A DNA stretch of 64,000 nucleotides from Prosopocoilus inquinatus (Eukaryota > Arthropoda > Insecta > Coleoptera > Lucanidae), in the NCBI GenBank assembly GCA_036172665.1, contig CM069876.1, forward strand, positions 48,825,001 to 48,889,000, written 5' to 3'. Positions within the stretch are counted from its first letter, which is position 1. The number at the start of each line of letters is the position of its first letter. The notes beneath the pieces are model-generated. The model saw only the letters and a program-made list of their open reading frames with translations, was not told where the DNA came from and did not search any database. Position numbers and translations under genes: made by a program. Of the stretch, positions 1 to 10,547 are shown piece after piece.

Positions 1-600
1 AACGAAAATAAAAAAAACAAATGAAAGAAAGAAAAATTGACTTTAAAAAAAAATAAAAATGAATCAAATCGAATAAAAGAAAAAAAGAAACGCCGATCGA
101 TCGATTAAGTTAAAAAAATAAAGGATAGAGCAAAAATAAGGAATTAAAAAAAAACAAAAAAACAAAAGACGATGAATTGAAACTTAAAAAAAATCATGAG
201 AAATAAAATCAAACAAGTAGAAAAAAAAAACAGAAGATGGTAAAAAATATAAACACAACGAATCGAATCGAATAAAAGAAAAACAAAAGTCGATCAATTA
301 ATTATGTTAAGAATTGAATTAGATTAAGTCAAATGAGAAATTAAATGAAAAACAAAAGTCGATCAATTGATATCTAAAAAATAAAAAATCATGTGAAATA
401 AAATCAGACAAACAAAAGAAAGAACAAAAAATAAAAAACAAACCAAATCGAATCGAATAAGAGAAAAAATACCGCGACGGTGTCGCAATTCGCTAATTTT
501 TTCCGGGCCTTTCGTCGACCGGTACGCCCCTGGCGTCGAATGGTGTCAAAAGCGACGCCGTCTTCTGAAAGGACGTCGTCGAAATAATAAATATTGTCAT
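1..600. other. A-rich non-coding DNA (intron of the VARS2-like gene)
   Basis: This stretch lies downstream of the last visible synthetase exon and is probably intron. It is very A-rich, with loosely repeated words such as acaaaagtcgatcaatt and aatcgaatcgaat. A more GC-rich patch at about 470-620 is open on the minus strand but does not match the synthetase sequence expected next, so I do not call it an exon. Confidence 0.5.
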
Positions 601-604
601 TCTG

Positions 605-1410
605 GTGACCAACTGACGCCTTTCGCTGCGTAAGGGATTTGCAGTATGCACTCAATTGCTTCTGACCTTACATAACCCACTGACACCTTTTGCTGTGTAA
701 GGGATTTGCAATATGCACTTAATTGTTCCTGACTTTATATAATCCACTGACGCCTCTCGCTATGTAAGGGATTTGCAGTACGCACCCATTTGCTCCTGAC
801 TTTACATAACCTTTTAACGCCTTTCGTTGTGTAAGGGATTTGCAGTATGCACTCAACTGCTCCTGACTTTACATAACCCACTGACGTCTTTCTCTGTGTA
901 AGGGATTTGCAATATGCACTTAATTGTTCCTAACCTTATATAATCCACTGACGCCTCTCGCTATGTAAGGGATTTGCAGTATGCACCCATTTGCTCCTGA
1001 CTTTACATAACCTTTTAACGCCTTTCGTTGTGTAAGGGATTTGCAGTATGCACTCAACTGCTCCTGACTTTACATAACCCACTGACACATTTTGCTGTGT
1101 AAGGGATTTGCAATATGCACTTAATTGTTCCTGACTTTATATAATCCATTGACGTCTCTCGCTATGTAAGGGAATTACAGTATGCACCTATTTGCTCCTG
1201 ACTTTACATAACCTTTTAACGCCTTTCGTTGTGTAAGGGATTTGCACTCAACTGCTCCTGACTTTACATAACCCACTAACGTCATTCGCTGTGTAAGGGA
1301 TTTGCAATATGCGCTTAATTGTTCCTGACTTTATTACATAACCCACAGACGCTTTTCGCTGTGTAAGGCATTTGCAGTATGCACTCAATTGCTCCCGACT
1401 TTATAAAGTT
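605..1410. repeat. Tandem repeat, unit about 65 bp, about 12 copies
   Basis: The words taagggatttgca, tatgcact and ctgactttacataacc recur about every 60-70 bp, some twelve times. Units differ by substitutions and small indels, and groups of units recur as a block, which suggests higher-order duplication. The array lies in the intron after synthetase exon 3. Confidence 0.85.
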
Positions 1411-1463
1411 TTAATTTATGCCGACTTTAACTTCGATTTAATTTAATTTAATTAATTACCTAC

Positions 1464-1645
1464 CTATGACTTTTGCCTTTTCCTCCTTCCACTTCCACAC
1501 CTTCTTCTCGAAGGCCTCCCTGCCCAAATCGTGCCTCGTCTTCCGCTCCTCTTTCCACAGCCTCTTCTCCACGACCACCTGAGTTGCGATCCCCGCGTGA
1601 TCGATTCCGGGAATCCAGACGGTCTCGAACCCCCGCATCCGATGC
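1464..1645 (-). CDS. VARS2: Valine--tRNA ligase, exon 3 (probably mitochondrial)
   Basis: The exon encodes the segment after the HIGH-type motif of valyl-tRNA synthetase. It contains [13 protein letters not shown] and then a [18 protein letters not shown] helix, both characteristic of the ValRS catalytic domain. The enzyme charges tRNA-Val; the short N-terminus in exon 1 points to the mitochondrial form. The acceptor (ttgcag, intron side at 1646) completes a TG|G tryptophan codon from exon 2, so the junction reads VKW-HRMRGFE. The donor is gtaggt just below 1464; a second donor (gtaatt) would move the end to 1460. The rest of the enzyme lies to the left of the window. Confidence 0.88.
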
Positions 1646-1914
1646 CTGCAACGGAAAAGATGAACGCACTTACTAGCTAACCGCTAATGAGCGCTGCGGC
1701 CGCTGACGAATCGCTGTTTGTAACGGTTTAAGCGCAGGGGGCTGTAAGTCCCGATTAAGGCGGCCGAGCGAAATTGCAAATGATGTGATGAAGGAGAAAA
1801 AGTTACAGGGCGCGTTTATCCCCCTGGGATGGGGGCAGGGGGGAAGTCCGAGCGGAAGAGCTAATTGGTAAATGGATTTTCTTGAAGTTGTTACGGTATT
1901 AAATAACATAAGTT

Positions 1915-2540
1915 CCATCGCCTCAGTTAATTGAAATATAAATGTATCATGATGATCGAATCAAATAAAGTATAGTCTGTAATAATTACTGCTGAACGTT
2001 TACGATTTTTCGCAGAATTTTATATTGTAAGAAACCAGGATTCTGTAGAGAATTTTGTTTATTTTAATTGAAGCGTAATTTGCGCTGACCGCAAAATACC
2101 TGTTACAGCTTGATTCGTATCAATCGCCTCAGTAGGTACATTTTGAAAACAATTATTGAAATGTAAATGTGTCGTGAGATCAAATTAAATAAAATAATCT
2201 GTAATTACTGTTGAAAATTGAATTTTACACAAACTTTTATTGTAAAAAATTGAGATTCTGTACAGAAAGTTAGTTTATTTTAATTAGAACGTAATTTGCG
2301 GTGACCGCAAAACGCCTGGTACCAGCTCGATTCGTATCAATTGCCTCAGTAGGTACATTTTGGACATAATTAACAAATTAAATAAAGTAGTTTGTAATTA
2401 CTGCTGAAAATTTCAAGAATTTTACGCAGACTTTTATCGTAAAAAACCCGGATTGCGTACAGAATGTTGTTTATATTAAACAGAACGTAATTTGCGGTGA
2501 CCGCAAAACACCCGCTACCGCTTGATTTGACTGGCAGTTT
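1915..2540. repeat. Three tandem copies of a 200-bp repeat with a palindromic core
   Basis: Three successive units of about 195-220 bp share tcaatcgcctcagtaggtac and ctgtaattactgctgaa. Each also carries a copy of TTTGCGGTGACCGCAAA, an 8+1+8 palindrome that is intact in units two and three and has one change in the first. The repeat lies in the second synthetase intron. Confidence 0.75.
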
Positions 2541-3339
2541 TTGCTAGCTAGAAAAGAAAAATATTAAAATGGATGAATCTCCATTTTCATTTTATTTTTT
2601 CAATTATACTAATAGATGGCGCTGTCTTCATCATGGTGATAGTATCATTGTCGTTAGTTCCTGGCTCTTTGCATAATATTTTATTATTATTATTATGACT
2701 ACTACCAATCAAAATTTCAACATCCAGCGGTTTCAATACGATATTTAGCTTTTGATTACCCTTCCAGACAATAGATGGCACTAAAGTAAGTACTTCATGT
2801 ATACGATATTTAGCTTGTGATTACCCCCTTAGATAATAGATGGCACTAAAACTAAGAACTTTATTGGTACTAACGAGCGGATGAAAACTCCAGGCAGCTG
2901 CTAGCATTGCCCAGACGCCAAATAATGTTGATTTGTGAAACAAAAGAACGTCGACAGTACTCAATGGTGAAATGTGGAGGATATTCAAATCGCAAACAGA
3001 AAAAAAAACAAAAGTATAATTTGCATGATATCTTGAATGTTAATGAAAAATTCATTCGATTATGTACAGGGAGATCGAAATTGATTGTCCTCATCCTTCT
3101 CTACTTTACTTCGGCTTGATATCAATATTTACATCCGCCAGATAATGGTTAGGACGAAAAGCTAGGCCTGTATAAGGAAACAAACAAAGAAAACTCGAAT
3201 AATAATGACAAACAATGAAGCGTGAAGAAAAAGATGAACGCAAAGAAAGCAAAAGACGATACGAAAAAAAAAACAAAAGATCGGCGACGTTTCCGGAGTG
3301 GAATAAATCAAATCGTCAACAGAAAACAAAAGAAGCATC

Positions 3340-3960
3340 TGCGTAAAGTGTTATTGTCAAATTTAATACTACAAAGTGAAACAAAAGAATAATTAAATAG
3401 AAAGAAACAAAATCTCGATTTGATGCTCAAACACTTCGTTGATTTTTTATTTGCTACTTTTTGTAAACAGAAAGGAAAAATAAAAAAATAACAATGAAAT
3501 ACAAACAAACAAATGAAAGATTGATTTATTTGATTTACAAAAAGAAACAAAAGAATAATCAAATAGAAAGAAACTAAATCATGATTTGATTTTCAAAAGC
3601 TTCGTTGATCTTTTCTATTTGTTAATTTTTTTGCATCCAAAAAAAAAGAAAAGGTAAGAAAAAAATAATGGTATATAAGAAATTTTTTTAATAATAATGA
3701 AGAATTTTTAAAAATAATGAAACGCAAAGAAACAAATGAAAGATTGAATTATTTGTTTACAAAAAGAAACAAAATTAAATAGAAAGAAACAAATCTTGAT
3801 TTGATTTTCAAACTCTTCGTTGATTTTTCATTTGCTATTTTTTGCTTACAAAAAGGCAAGAAAAAAATAAAGAAGCGTAAGAAAAAATTTAAAAAAACAA
3901 TGAAATGCAAAGAAACAATAGAAAAATTGTTTTATTTGATTTACAAAGACTTTTCATCAT
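3340..3960. repeat. Three tandem copies of an AT-rich repeat of about 190-200 bp
   Basis: The phrases aaatagaaagaaacaaa, ttcgttgatttttcatttgct and gaaagattgatttatttgattta appear in the same order three times, starting near 3370, 3560 and 3770. Later units carry indels. There is no coding potential and the repeat is intronic. Confidence 0.7.
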
Positions 3961-5293
3961 TTGTTCTCATAAAAATCGACTATCGTCTTTTGTTTTTTTT
4001 TATTCTTCAGCTTTTCTGTCTTTTTCCAACTCATCCTAATTTTCACTTCGTCCTTACTAATTTAAGTTCTCTTTTGTTGTTTGCTTTTATACGATTTTTT
4101 GTTTTTATTCATAAGTCTTTTTTTTAATTTTCTGTTAGTAGAAATTAAAAATTTTTATTGATCGATGCTAGCGCCCTCTGGAGATTTTAACCGTTCGTGT
4201 ACTTGTACAGTCAAATATTCGCTTGTCCGCCTAGTTATTATGGTGGGCAAATGGATTAATATAATTTTACATTTTGTTAGAATGACATTACTTTTTGACT
4301 TGAGTGTACATTACAGTCGTTTTCGATCATTCGCTCGATTCATAACCGAGTTGGAAATATAAAGAGAGAAGAACGCTGTTTCAGTGCGCGTAAAAGTGAG
4401 AAAATTACAGAAATCCTATCGCTCCTAGTAGACCATCGCGTAAAAGAAATTAAAAATTGAAAACCTAACCTAAAAATTAAGTTAACAGTGACAGATCCAT
4501 TAGGACTAGGAAAGTAATAACACCAGATCTTCTTTTAACTCACTTTCAGGTTTCTTTTTCAATCCTGACAAAGATATCAATCGATAGTGAAACGTTGAGT
4601 GCATTTCCATTTACAATTCCGTCCGGTTTAAGATTAAAAACCTTTTAACTTACAAATTATAAACAAAACACTGCAGCTGTTTGACAAGTGACAGCCGTTA
4701 AATCATTTTTTTTGTTTTGTTTTTTCTTTATCAGATAATCAAAGCTGACTCGATGAACTTTTTAATTAAACGTGCACCGAAATACTGGGAATTGAACATT
4801 CATTGCACAAACTAAAGTTGCGTTTTTCTTTATTGAAACACCCCGTATGTCGGTATACTTTTCGATACGAAATTAAAATTCTACTTATTCCGATGTAAGC
4901 AGTTCTCTTTAAAAATAATTTCGCCGCTAAATCTTAAGGGCGACCCTGTAACTCTGCTAAACACAAATTGCAGTAAAGTTTGCGGTTCGTCTAATACGGT
5001 GTAGAGGTCGCCCTCAATTCTTCTTCTCTCCACTACAGCCGGTCCGATATCAAAACGCGACACTACGACTTTTGAGAACAGATCCTTCTAGAGTTCTAGA
5101 TGGGGATGATGCTTGGGTATGACTAGAAATTACACATTCTAGAAGTCTACAGCCCATTTTGTTACGACTTTTATGGTAGACAATACCGATCTGACCCGAT
5201 CTAGAAAAAGGATCTCATTTCTTTTACGAAACGAAAACTAAAAATTCTAATTTTTCTTTAAGAGAGAGGGAGGCCGTCGATTGATTTACTTAC
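3961..5293. other. Intron sequence without recognised genes
   Basis: This is the distal part of the intron between synthetase exons 2 and 3. It contains only AT-rich unique sequence; I see no exon, RNA gene or clear element here. Confidence 0.5.
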
Positions 5294-5483
5294 CATTTGA
5301 CGAGAACATCTTCGATGGTCACGGTGAGAGCGTGCCCCAAGTGCAATATTCCCGTTACGTTAGGAGGCGGCAGTATCAGGGAGAACGGCTCCGGCGATTT
5401 TCTATAGAAATTAAAGTAATTCTGTTGATGCGATGCTTTGTCTTGTTCGATGTCACGGGGGACGTAAGCGGCGGCCAGTAATT
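5294..5483 (-). CDS. VARS2: Valine--tRNA ligase, exon 2 with HIGH motif
   Basis: The exon encodes [16 protein letters not shown], then [20 protein letters not shown] and TIEDVLVKW. The PPPNVTG and HLGHA block is the class I ATP-binding HIGH signature of valyl-tRNA synthetase. The acceptor is ttttag, with the last intron base at 5484. The donor is gtaagt just below 5294 and leaves TG, completed to tryptophan by exon 3. The catalytic domain starts only about 60 residues from the initiator, much nearer than in cytosolic ValRS, which favours the mitochondrial enzyme. Confidence 0.9.
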
Positions 5484-5583
5484 CTAAAATTCCAAAGCAA
5501 AATAATTCAAATACCACAAATTAAAAAGAACGAACGCGCGTGCCATCTAAACGCAGCCGTTGCAAGCGCTGCTGGCGACTTAC

Positions 5584-5695
5584 CGGCCGGTGGTGTTCTT
5601 CTTTGATTACCGACATCCGCAGTCGTTCTTGAAACGATCACTCCTAATTTGCCGAAACGTCGTATTCCGTTACTTGCGACGGTAATTCTCTGCAT
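5584..5695 (-). CDS. VARS2: Valine--tRNA ligase, exon 1 with presequence
   Basis: The ATG at 5695 opens a 37-codon reading frame rich in Arg, Ser, Thr and Val, with no acidic residues in the first 20 (it begins MQRITVASNGIRRFGKLG). This resembles a mitochondrial targeting presequence. The donor gtaagt leaves one G that joins AA of exon 2 to give Glu, so the frame is continuous across both introns. The start choice rests on this continuity and on the absence of an upstream in-frame ATG in the visible leader. Confidence 0.75.
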
Positions 5696-5999
5696 GTTCT
5701 TGATCGCCGCGGCACAAGAAATAAGTTAAATCCGGCGGCGAACCATGTGAGGTTATGGCGTGGTAGCTCTTGACGTTTGTTTGTTTTACGAGTGAAGTTA
5801 GGCACAGGCACTTATAAACGTTAAGTTTTCAAATCGCTTGTTAAATAAAACCAACGCAGAAAAATAATTGCGTTTTTTTTTTCAATTATGGCGAATTTAC
5901 TTGTTTACTTTGAATTTTAGAAAATGCGGAAACACATAAGTATATAAGAGTTACCAACTTAGGTGTTCAGTCGAGAAACGCTCTGGATTGGGAACTATT

Positions 6000-6068
6000 T
6001 GCACTGAGTGCATTTTCATCTCATTTTATTCCATGAGCTTAAAACGAGATGAAGATACACTCAGTGCA
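6000..6068. repeat. Fold-back (inverted repeat), arms about 29 bp
   Basis: The left arm begins tgcactgagtgcattttcat and the right arm ends gaagatacactcagtgca. The arms are complementary with about three mismatches. This is probably a short inverted-repeat element. Confidence 0.65.
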
Positions 6069-6250
6069 TACAATTTATGTCAATCGAAAGAGAAAGAAAA
6101 ATTAGAGGAAACTGCAATTGTGTACGATCCTTTCGCTTCTAGCCGCAATTGAATAAATTTCACTTTCTTAATTTTGTGTTAAGTGCTTTTATCAATCGTG
6201 ACTTTTTTAAATAATTATATAAGCTCAACGACAAATGTTAATTAATCTAC

Positions 6251-6380
6251 AAGCATTTGCGGAATCTCCAATCCGTTTAATCCGATCATTATGTGTCTCG
6301 CTCTTACACACGCAGTCCTTGTATGTTCTCTCTCACATTTCTACTCGGATTAATCGGATTGGAATTTCTGTAAACGCATT
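6251..6380. repeat. Fold-back element (MITE-like), arms about 35 bp
   Basis: The left arm contains ctccaatccgtttaatccga and the right arm tcggattaatcggattgga. Complementarity extends outward to gcatttgc and gtaaacgc. It encodes nothing. Confidence 0.65.
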
Positions 6381-6401
6381 ATGTATGATAACTAGAGATG
6401 G

Positions 6402-6438
6402 GATTCCACCCGGTGCATTCGTTTGCACCGGTGGAATC
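6402..6438. repeat. Short hairpin
   Basis: gattccacccggtgca pairs with tgcaccggtggaatc around a short loop. The motif ggtgcatt is repeated just downstream, so this may be the end of a mobile element. Confidence 0.5.
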
Positions 6439-7614
6439 ACGGAATGCACCCACAATGCACCCGGTGCTTTTAGGAAACTGTATTTTTTTGCCATTTTTCT
6501 TCTTTCGACTATACTTGAATATTATGTATTAAGTCTAATTATCCGTTTTCACCAATAGTAGTGACTTTTTTAAATGATTAATTAAACTCATTGTTAAGCT
6601 ATGACAACTGTTATCAAAGGCGGTGTGAAACATCGTTGGCAACACTGATCGAAATTGACCCTCCTCCTAAACCTAACTTCACATCTGTTATGCATGTGGA
6701 TGTGAAGATGTGAATGTTTTCCGTTGGGGTTTGGTGTTTGGTTCCGTGTGTGTATGTGTGTGTGTGTGTGTGTGAATTAACGTGTTTTTAAATATAATTA
6801 TCCGGTGAGCTCTGTTTAATTTGCAACGATTACCAAAAGGACGCTTGTAAGTACGATTTAATCAACGCTAATTCTACTTGTAAGAAGGTAACATAACCTC
6901 ACTTTTTCTTTTTAATTTTCTTCGCTTATTTCGCTTGTGTGTGGATTTTTTAGGCGAATTGTCTGTGAAAGATCGTTCTGTAGGACGTGTGAGAGAACTA
7001 GGTTATAATCACAGATGTATAATTAGGTTAGTTTGATCATGAACTGTGGGTCAGAGCGAAGTCTCCAGAGTTTCTCTTTCTGTGTTTCCTGTTTCTAAAT
7101 GTAAAGAAGGACTTGGAAAACGCAATTCATTAGCTTAGTAGTAATTGTTTATAATCGTCTGGGTTTAGGACAAATCTATTAATAAGACGTCATAAAATGT
7201 CAAAAGTGTTGGGTAACCTAAACTTGCAGAAAATCAAAAGCTGTAAGCAAAATAGAATGAATTAAGTAGACGTATAATGAATTGTGTAACTAGATTTTGC
7301 TTGTTTTTAAAAAAAAAAAAATAGAAGGCCAAGGTCACTGTTGCCTTCTGGAAAATACAATATTGGCAACAGTGATTTGCTTATTAGAAATTGAATAGCA
7401 AACACTTGTAAGCAAAATACAAAAATGACCAGAAAATGACGTGAACTTTGTTGAGGTTATGTGTTTGTCGGTTTGAAATTACTAAAAACGTGTGGCTTTT
7501 AATTTCGTACAGTTCGAGAGACCATTTAAAATATTTTTCACTGAAAAGGTTCGTTCAAGAGTAAGTGCAGTTATGACAAGTAATAAAATTGATTTGTCAA
7601 GGAATACTTTTGCA

Positions 7615-8050
7615 CGTGAAACTTCGAATCAGTGTTCCCAACCCTCTGCAGTAAAGACTGCGTTCAGAAAGTTTACTTTTATTGAAATTAAATTTTGACA
7701 TTTCCTTTAAAATAAATATTTAAGAAACCAGTTATCAAAGGTAAATAACGAATAGATTTCCCTCAATTACTGTGTAAATTTTCTGTTTCCCGTTTTCATT
7801 TAAAAAAATTCCCGAAAAAATGGGAATTTCCTTGTCAGTTGGCAACACTGCATCAAGTCCAGACTTGTCAACAGCACGTAAAATGTAAGAGTAATTTGTA
7901 CCCACTTAATTTAATTCCAGCGCGAAGCTTCCGAACGCAATCCATCCACCGGTGGATGTCGTGGAGTCGTATTTTTAATTTGCTGGGACTTTTAAACAAC
8001 AGAGAAAACAAAAGAGAAAAACATAGTGTAAATAATAACGAGTGTTCTAT
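7615..8050 (+). repeat. Direct duplication, copy A (contains short exon candidate A)
   Basis: The block starting gcacgtgaaacttcgaatca recurs at about 8375-8815, with indels and scattered substitutions in the flanking sequence. The stretch from the ttccag acceptor through the 18 codons and stop of the candidate exon is identical in both copies. Confidence 0.8.
7921..7978 (+). CDS. Candidate short alternative terminal exon A (no zinc fingers)
   Basis: After an acceptor-like taattccag, one base (c) is followed by 18 codons reading AKLPNAIHPPVDVVESYF and a TAA stop. The phase, one base completing a split codon, is the one used by all seventeen zinc-finger exons downstream. Splicing the unseen common exon to this site would give a truncated protein without fingers. 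No conserved domain is recognised. An alternative is a non-coding duplicate; another frame through the block is also open, which lowers confidence. Confidence 0.4.
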
Positions 8051-8374
8051 TAAAGAAACGGTCTAGATAGCCATGAATTTATTCCGAACGTCTAGCGTAG
8101 GGTTCTTCATACGGCTAGCGTAAAGCGTCACTTGCATTTCTAACCTCACTTTAACTCAACGAAGACATTTCAAAAAGAAACTTTTATTATCGATTGTTTA
8201 TATTAAGTATAAATATTTAAAAAAAATGCAGAAACAGCTTTCGAGTTTTGTTGGTTAGGTTTAACCGTCAACTTGTCAAAGTTGAAATTCAAATGAAGTT
8301 AATCGCGACATGCGTTCCCGACAACAAAAGCCTGCTGCAGCCTGCTTGACCGTTTTTTTTTAACACTCGTTACT

Positions 8375-8815
8375 TTTGCACATGAAACTTCGAATCAGTG
8401 TTCTCAACCCTATGCAGTAAAGACTCTCCCCTCTCCAAGGCTGCGTTCAGAAAGTTTACTTTTAAATTGTGAAATTTCCTGTAAAATAAATATTTAAGAA
8501 ATTAGTTATCAAAAGTAAATAACGAATTTATGTATTTCCCTCAATTATTGTGTGAATTTTCTTTTTCCCGTTTTCATTGAAGAATTCCCCGAAAAAAAGG
8601 GAATTTCCCTGTCAGTTGGTAACACTGCAACAAGTCAGAATTGCCAACAGCACATAAAATGTAAGAGTAATACGTTATTTAACTTGTACCTACTTAATTT
8701 CATTCCAGCGCGAAGCTTCCGAACGCAATCCATCCACCGGTGGATGTCGTGGAGTCGTATTTTTAATGTTCTGGGACTTTTAAACAAGAAAGAAAAGCAT
8801 AGTGTAAATAATACT
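8375..8815 (+). repeat. Direct duplication, copy B (contains short exon candidate B)
   Basis: This is the second copy of the 7615-8050 block. It carries small insertions relative to copy A (for example near 8428 and 8673), but the candidate exon itself is unchanged. Confidence 0.8.
8709..8766 (+). CDS. Candidate short alternative terminal exon B (no zinc fingers)
   Basis: This copy follows cattccag and has the same leading c, the same 18 codons (AKLPNAIHPPVDVVESYF) and the same TAA as candidate A, with no base change over the 58-base exon. The flanks have diverged visibly. It lies about 600 bp before the first zinc-finger exon. Its function is unknown; it would end the common protein without DNA-binding fingers. 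Confidence 0.4.
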
Positions 8816-9099
8816 TACTTAGACGTTTTAATATCCCTGTTTTTTTTTTTCTTAAAAAACATTTTTAATTGTAATGTATTTAATTGACCATTCGGAAGAC
8901 TTGGGGAAACTTTTAACAACTTTTTAATTGTAATGTTATTTTTGTTATTAAACAATGTTACACAATTCTGTGTGTGTGTTTTTTTTTTTAAACTACCTGT
9001 CTACCTGTTTATACAGAGAAAATTAGGGCGACATCTCCCGGCCGATTTTTGACTTAAAATTGTCACACGCCGATGAGAAGGAAATCGCCCCCCAAAAAA

Positions 9100-9215
9100 G
9101 TTTAGTGTCAACCTGTGACCGGACGTTGTGTAAATTCGCGAGCTTAAAAAGACATGTGGCGACACATACCGGCGAGTGCACGTGTTGACACACACCGACG
9201 AATACACGAACTCCT
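9100..9215 (+). pseudogene. Decayed zinc-finger fragment
   Basis: Remnants of fingers are visible, such as a TNLKRH-like segment (cttaaaaagacatgtggcgacacataccggcgag) followed by acacaccgacgaatac. The frame is broken and no complete Cys2-His2 unit survives. It is probably a dead cassette upstream of exon 1. Confidence 0.6.
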
Positions 9216-9366
9216 CAATCTAATACTGCTGTTGTCTTATCTTATCGATTTCTAATTTAATGAATTCGATGAAATAAAAATTCGCTGTCTTAGACTATGT
9301 GAATGACAGTCGATTTTTGTTTTTTGTTTTAACTTTTGATTAATTTAAATTGCGACTCTGTTTCAG

Positions 9367-10120
9367 CGTCCGCGTCAAACAGGGACGGCCAACAGTATCT
9401 CCCAAGTTCAAATGTGACCGTTGCAGCTACGCCTGCGCGAACTCGACGAACTTAAAAAGGCACATCTACACACACACCGGCGAAAAACCGTTCGGATGCG
9501 ATCTGTGCGACTACAAGTGCGCGCGCGCGTACCTATTGAAGAAGCACAGGTACATTCACGCCAGCGTGAAACCCCTGAAGTGCCATCTATGCGATTACAG
9601 GTGCATCACGAAGAACAGTTTAGACACGCACGTGCTCGCCCACCCCGAATTCAGGCCGTGCCGGTGTGATTTCTGCGGCGATGAATTCGCGAACGCCGAG
9701 TTCCTGGCCGCGCACGCGACGAAACACACCGGCGAGTTACCCTTAAGGTGCGGCCTTTGCCAACATCAAATTGACGGCGGCGGTCTTTCATCAAAGCCGC
9801 CGAACGCTTTCGAGAGAAAAAGTTCGGCGGAAAAAAAGTTTGGCTGTCACATTTGCTGTCGCCTTTTCAGTCATTCCGTTAATTTAAAGAGGCACATGGC
9901 GATGCACACCGGCGAGAAACGCTTCAGGTGCAACGTATGCAACTACGAGTCTTATCGATCTGAATATTTGAAAAGACACGTGGCGACGCATACCGACGAG
10001 AAGCCTTACAAGTGTAATAAGTGCGATTACAGCTGCAGCAGGCAGAAGTCTTTAATCATACACGCTAAAGAGTGTGCTCGTTTAAATCGAGAGGCAAGTG
10101 GTACTGATGGTGTCATGTAG
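9367..10120 (+). CDS. Zinc-finger alternative terminal exon 1 (7 C2H2 fingers)
   Basis: After ctctgtttcag, one base plus 250 codons begin VRVKQGRPTV. Fingers 1-4 are contiguous (FKCDRC, FGCDLC, LKCHLC, CRCDFC). Then a degenerate finger (LRCGLCQ, lacking the histidines) and a spacer of about 30 residues precede fingers 5-7 (FGCHIC, FRCNVC, YKCNKC). The last finger ends in an H-x3-C variant (IHAKEC). It should act as a sequence-specific nuclear DNA-binding module. The linkers include TGEKP and TDEKP. An AATAAA lies at 10485, with a closer signal not obvious. There is no ATG-led N-terminal domain, so it needs an upstream exon. Confidence 0.82.
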
Positions 10121-10244
10121 GTTGGTTTGTTTCGTATGTTGGTGCACCTGTTCTAGTTGCAGTCGACGAATTTGTACAATAATTATAGTTAATTAAAAAA
10201 TATATGATTGCAAAAACACTTCTTAACTTTGTTTATTATTGCGT

Positions 10245-10440
10245 CAGCTTTCCGTAACAAAATGCACTTGTGTACACACACCGGAGGTATTCTTTCGGAG
10301 AGTGAAAAAATAGCATGTGGCGACACGTGCTTTTTTAAACACCAAAACAACGTATTTATACGAGGGGAAGTCGATAAGTAAATCGCCGACTTTCGCTCAT
10401 TGCGACACACACACCGACGACAATTTATTTAAATGCGAAT
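10245..10440 (+). pseudogene. Decayed zinc-finger fragment
   Basis: It contains gtgtacacacaccgg, gcgacacacacaccgacgac and aaatgcgaattc in disrupted frames. A related piece, including ttatacgaggg and tcattgagatgc-like words, precedes exon 4 at about 17510-17615, so the two flanks share ancestry. Confidence 0.55.
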
Positions 10441-10547
10441 TCCACTTTATAAAAATGAACATAACTTAATACAAATTAAAAAAAAATAAAACGTAGACTT
10501 AATTTAATTAATTCACATGATCTCATTAACGATTGGTTTTGTTTCAG

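Larger units (their letters stand above)
5696..7614. other. Divergent intergenic region; possible 5' non-coding exons of the zinc-finger locus
   Basis: This region separates the minus-strand synthetase from the plus-strand zinc-finger cluster and should contain the synthetase promoter. Three plausible splice donors sit close together at 6847 (GTAAGT), 6880 (GTAAGA) and 6888 (GTAACA), downstream of a (TG)n run at about 6748-6773. They could end an untranslated first exon of the cluster, but no ATG-led frame here leaves the two-base phase that the downstream acceptors need. The common coding exon was not found. Confidence 0.35.

Noticed and set aside
404..655. Minus-strand open frame as the next synthetase exon
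   Set aside because: The sequence (DNIYYFDDVLSEDGVAF) does not match the expected ValRS segment (QLR.LG.SLDW) and lacks a convincing acceptor.
6235..6558. 107-codon frame as the common first exon
   Set aside because: It is built from the fold-back elements at 6251-6380 and 6402-6438 and does not end at a donor in the required phase.
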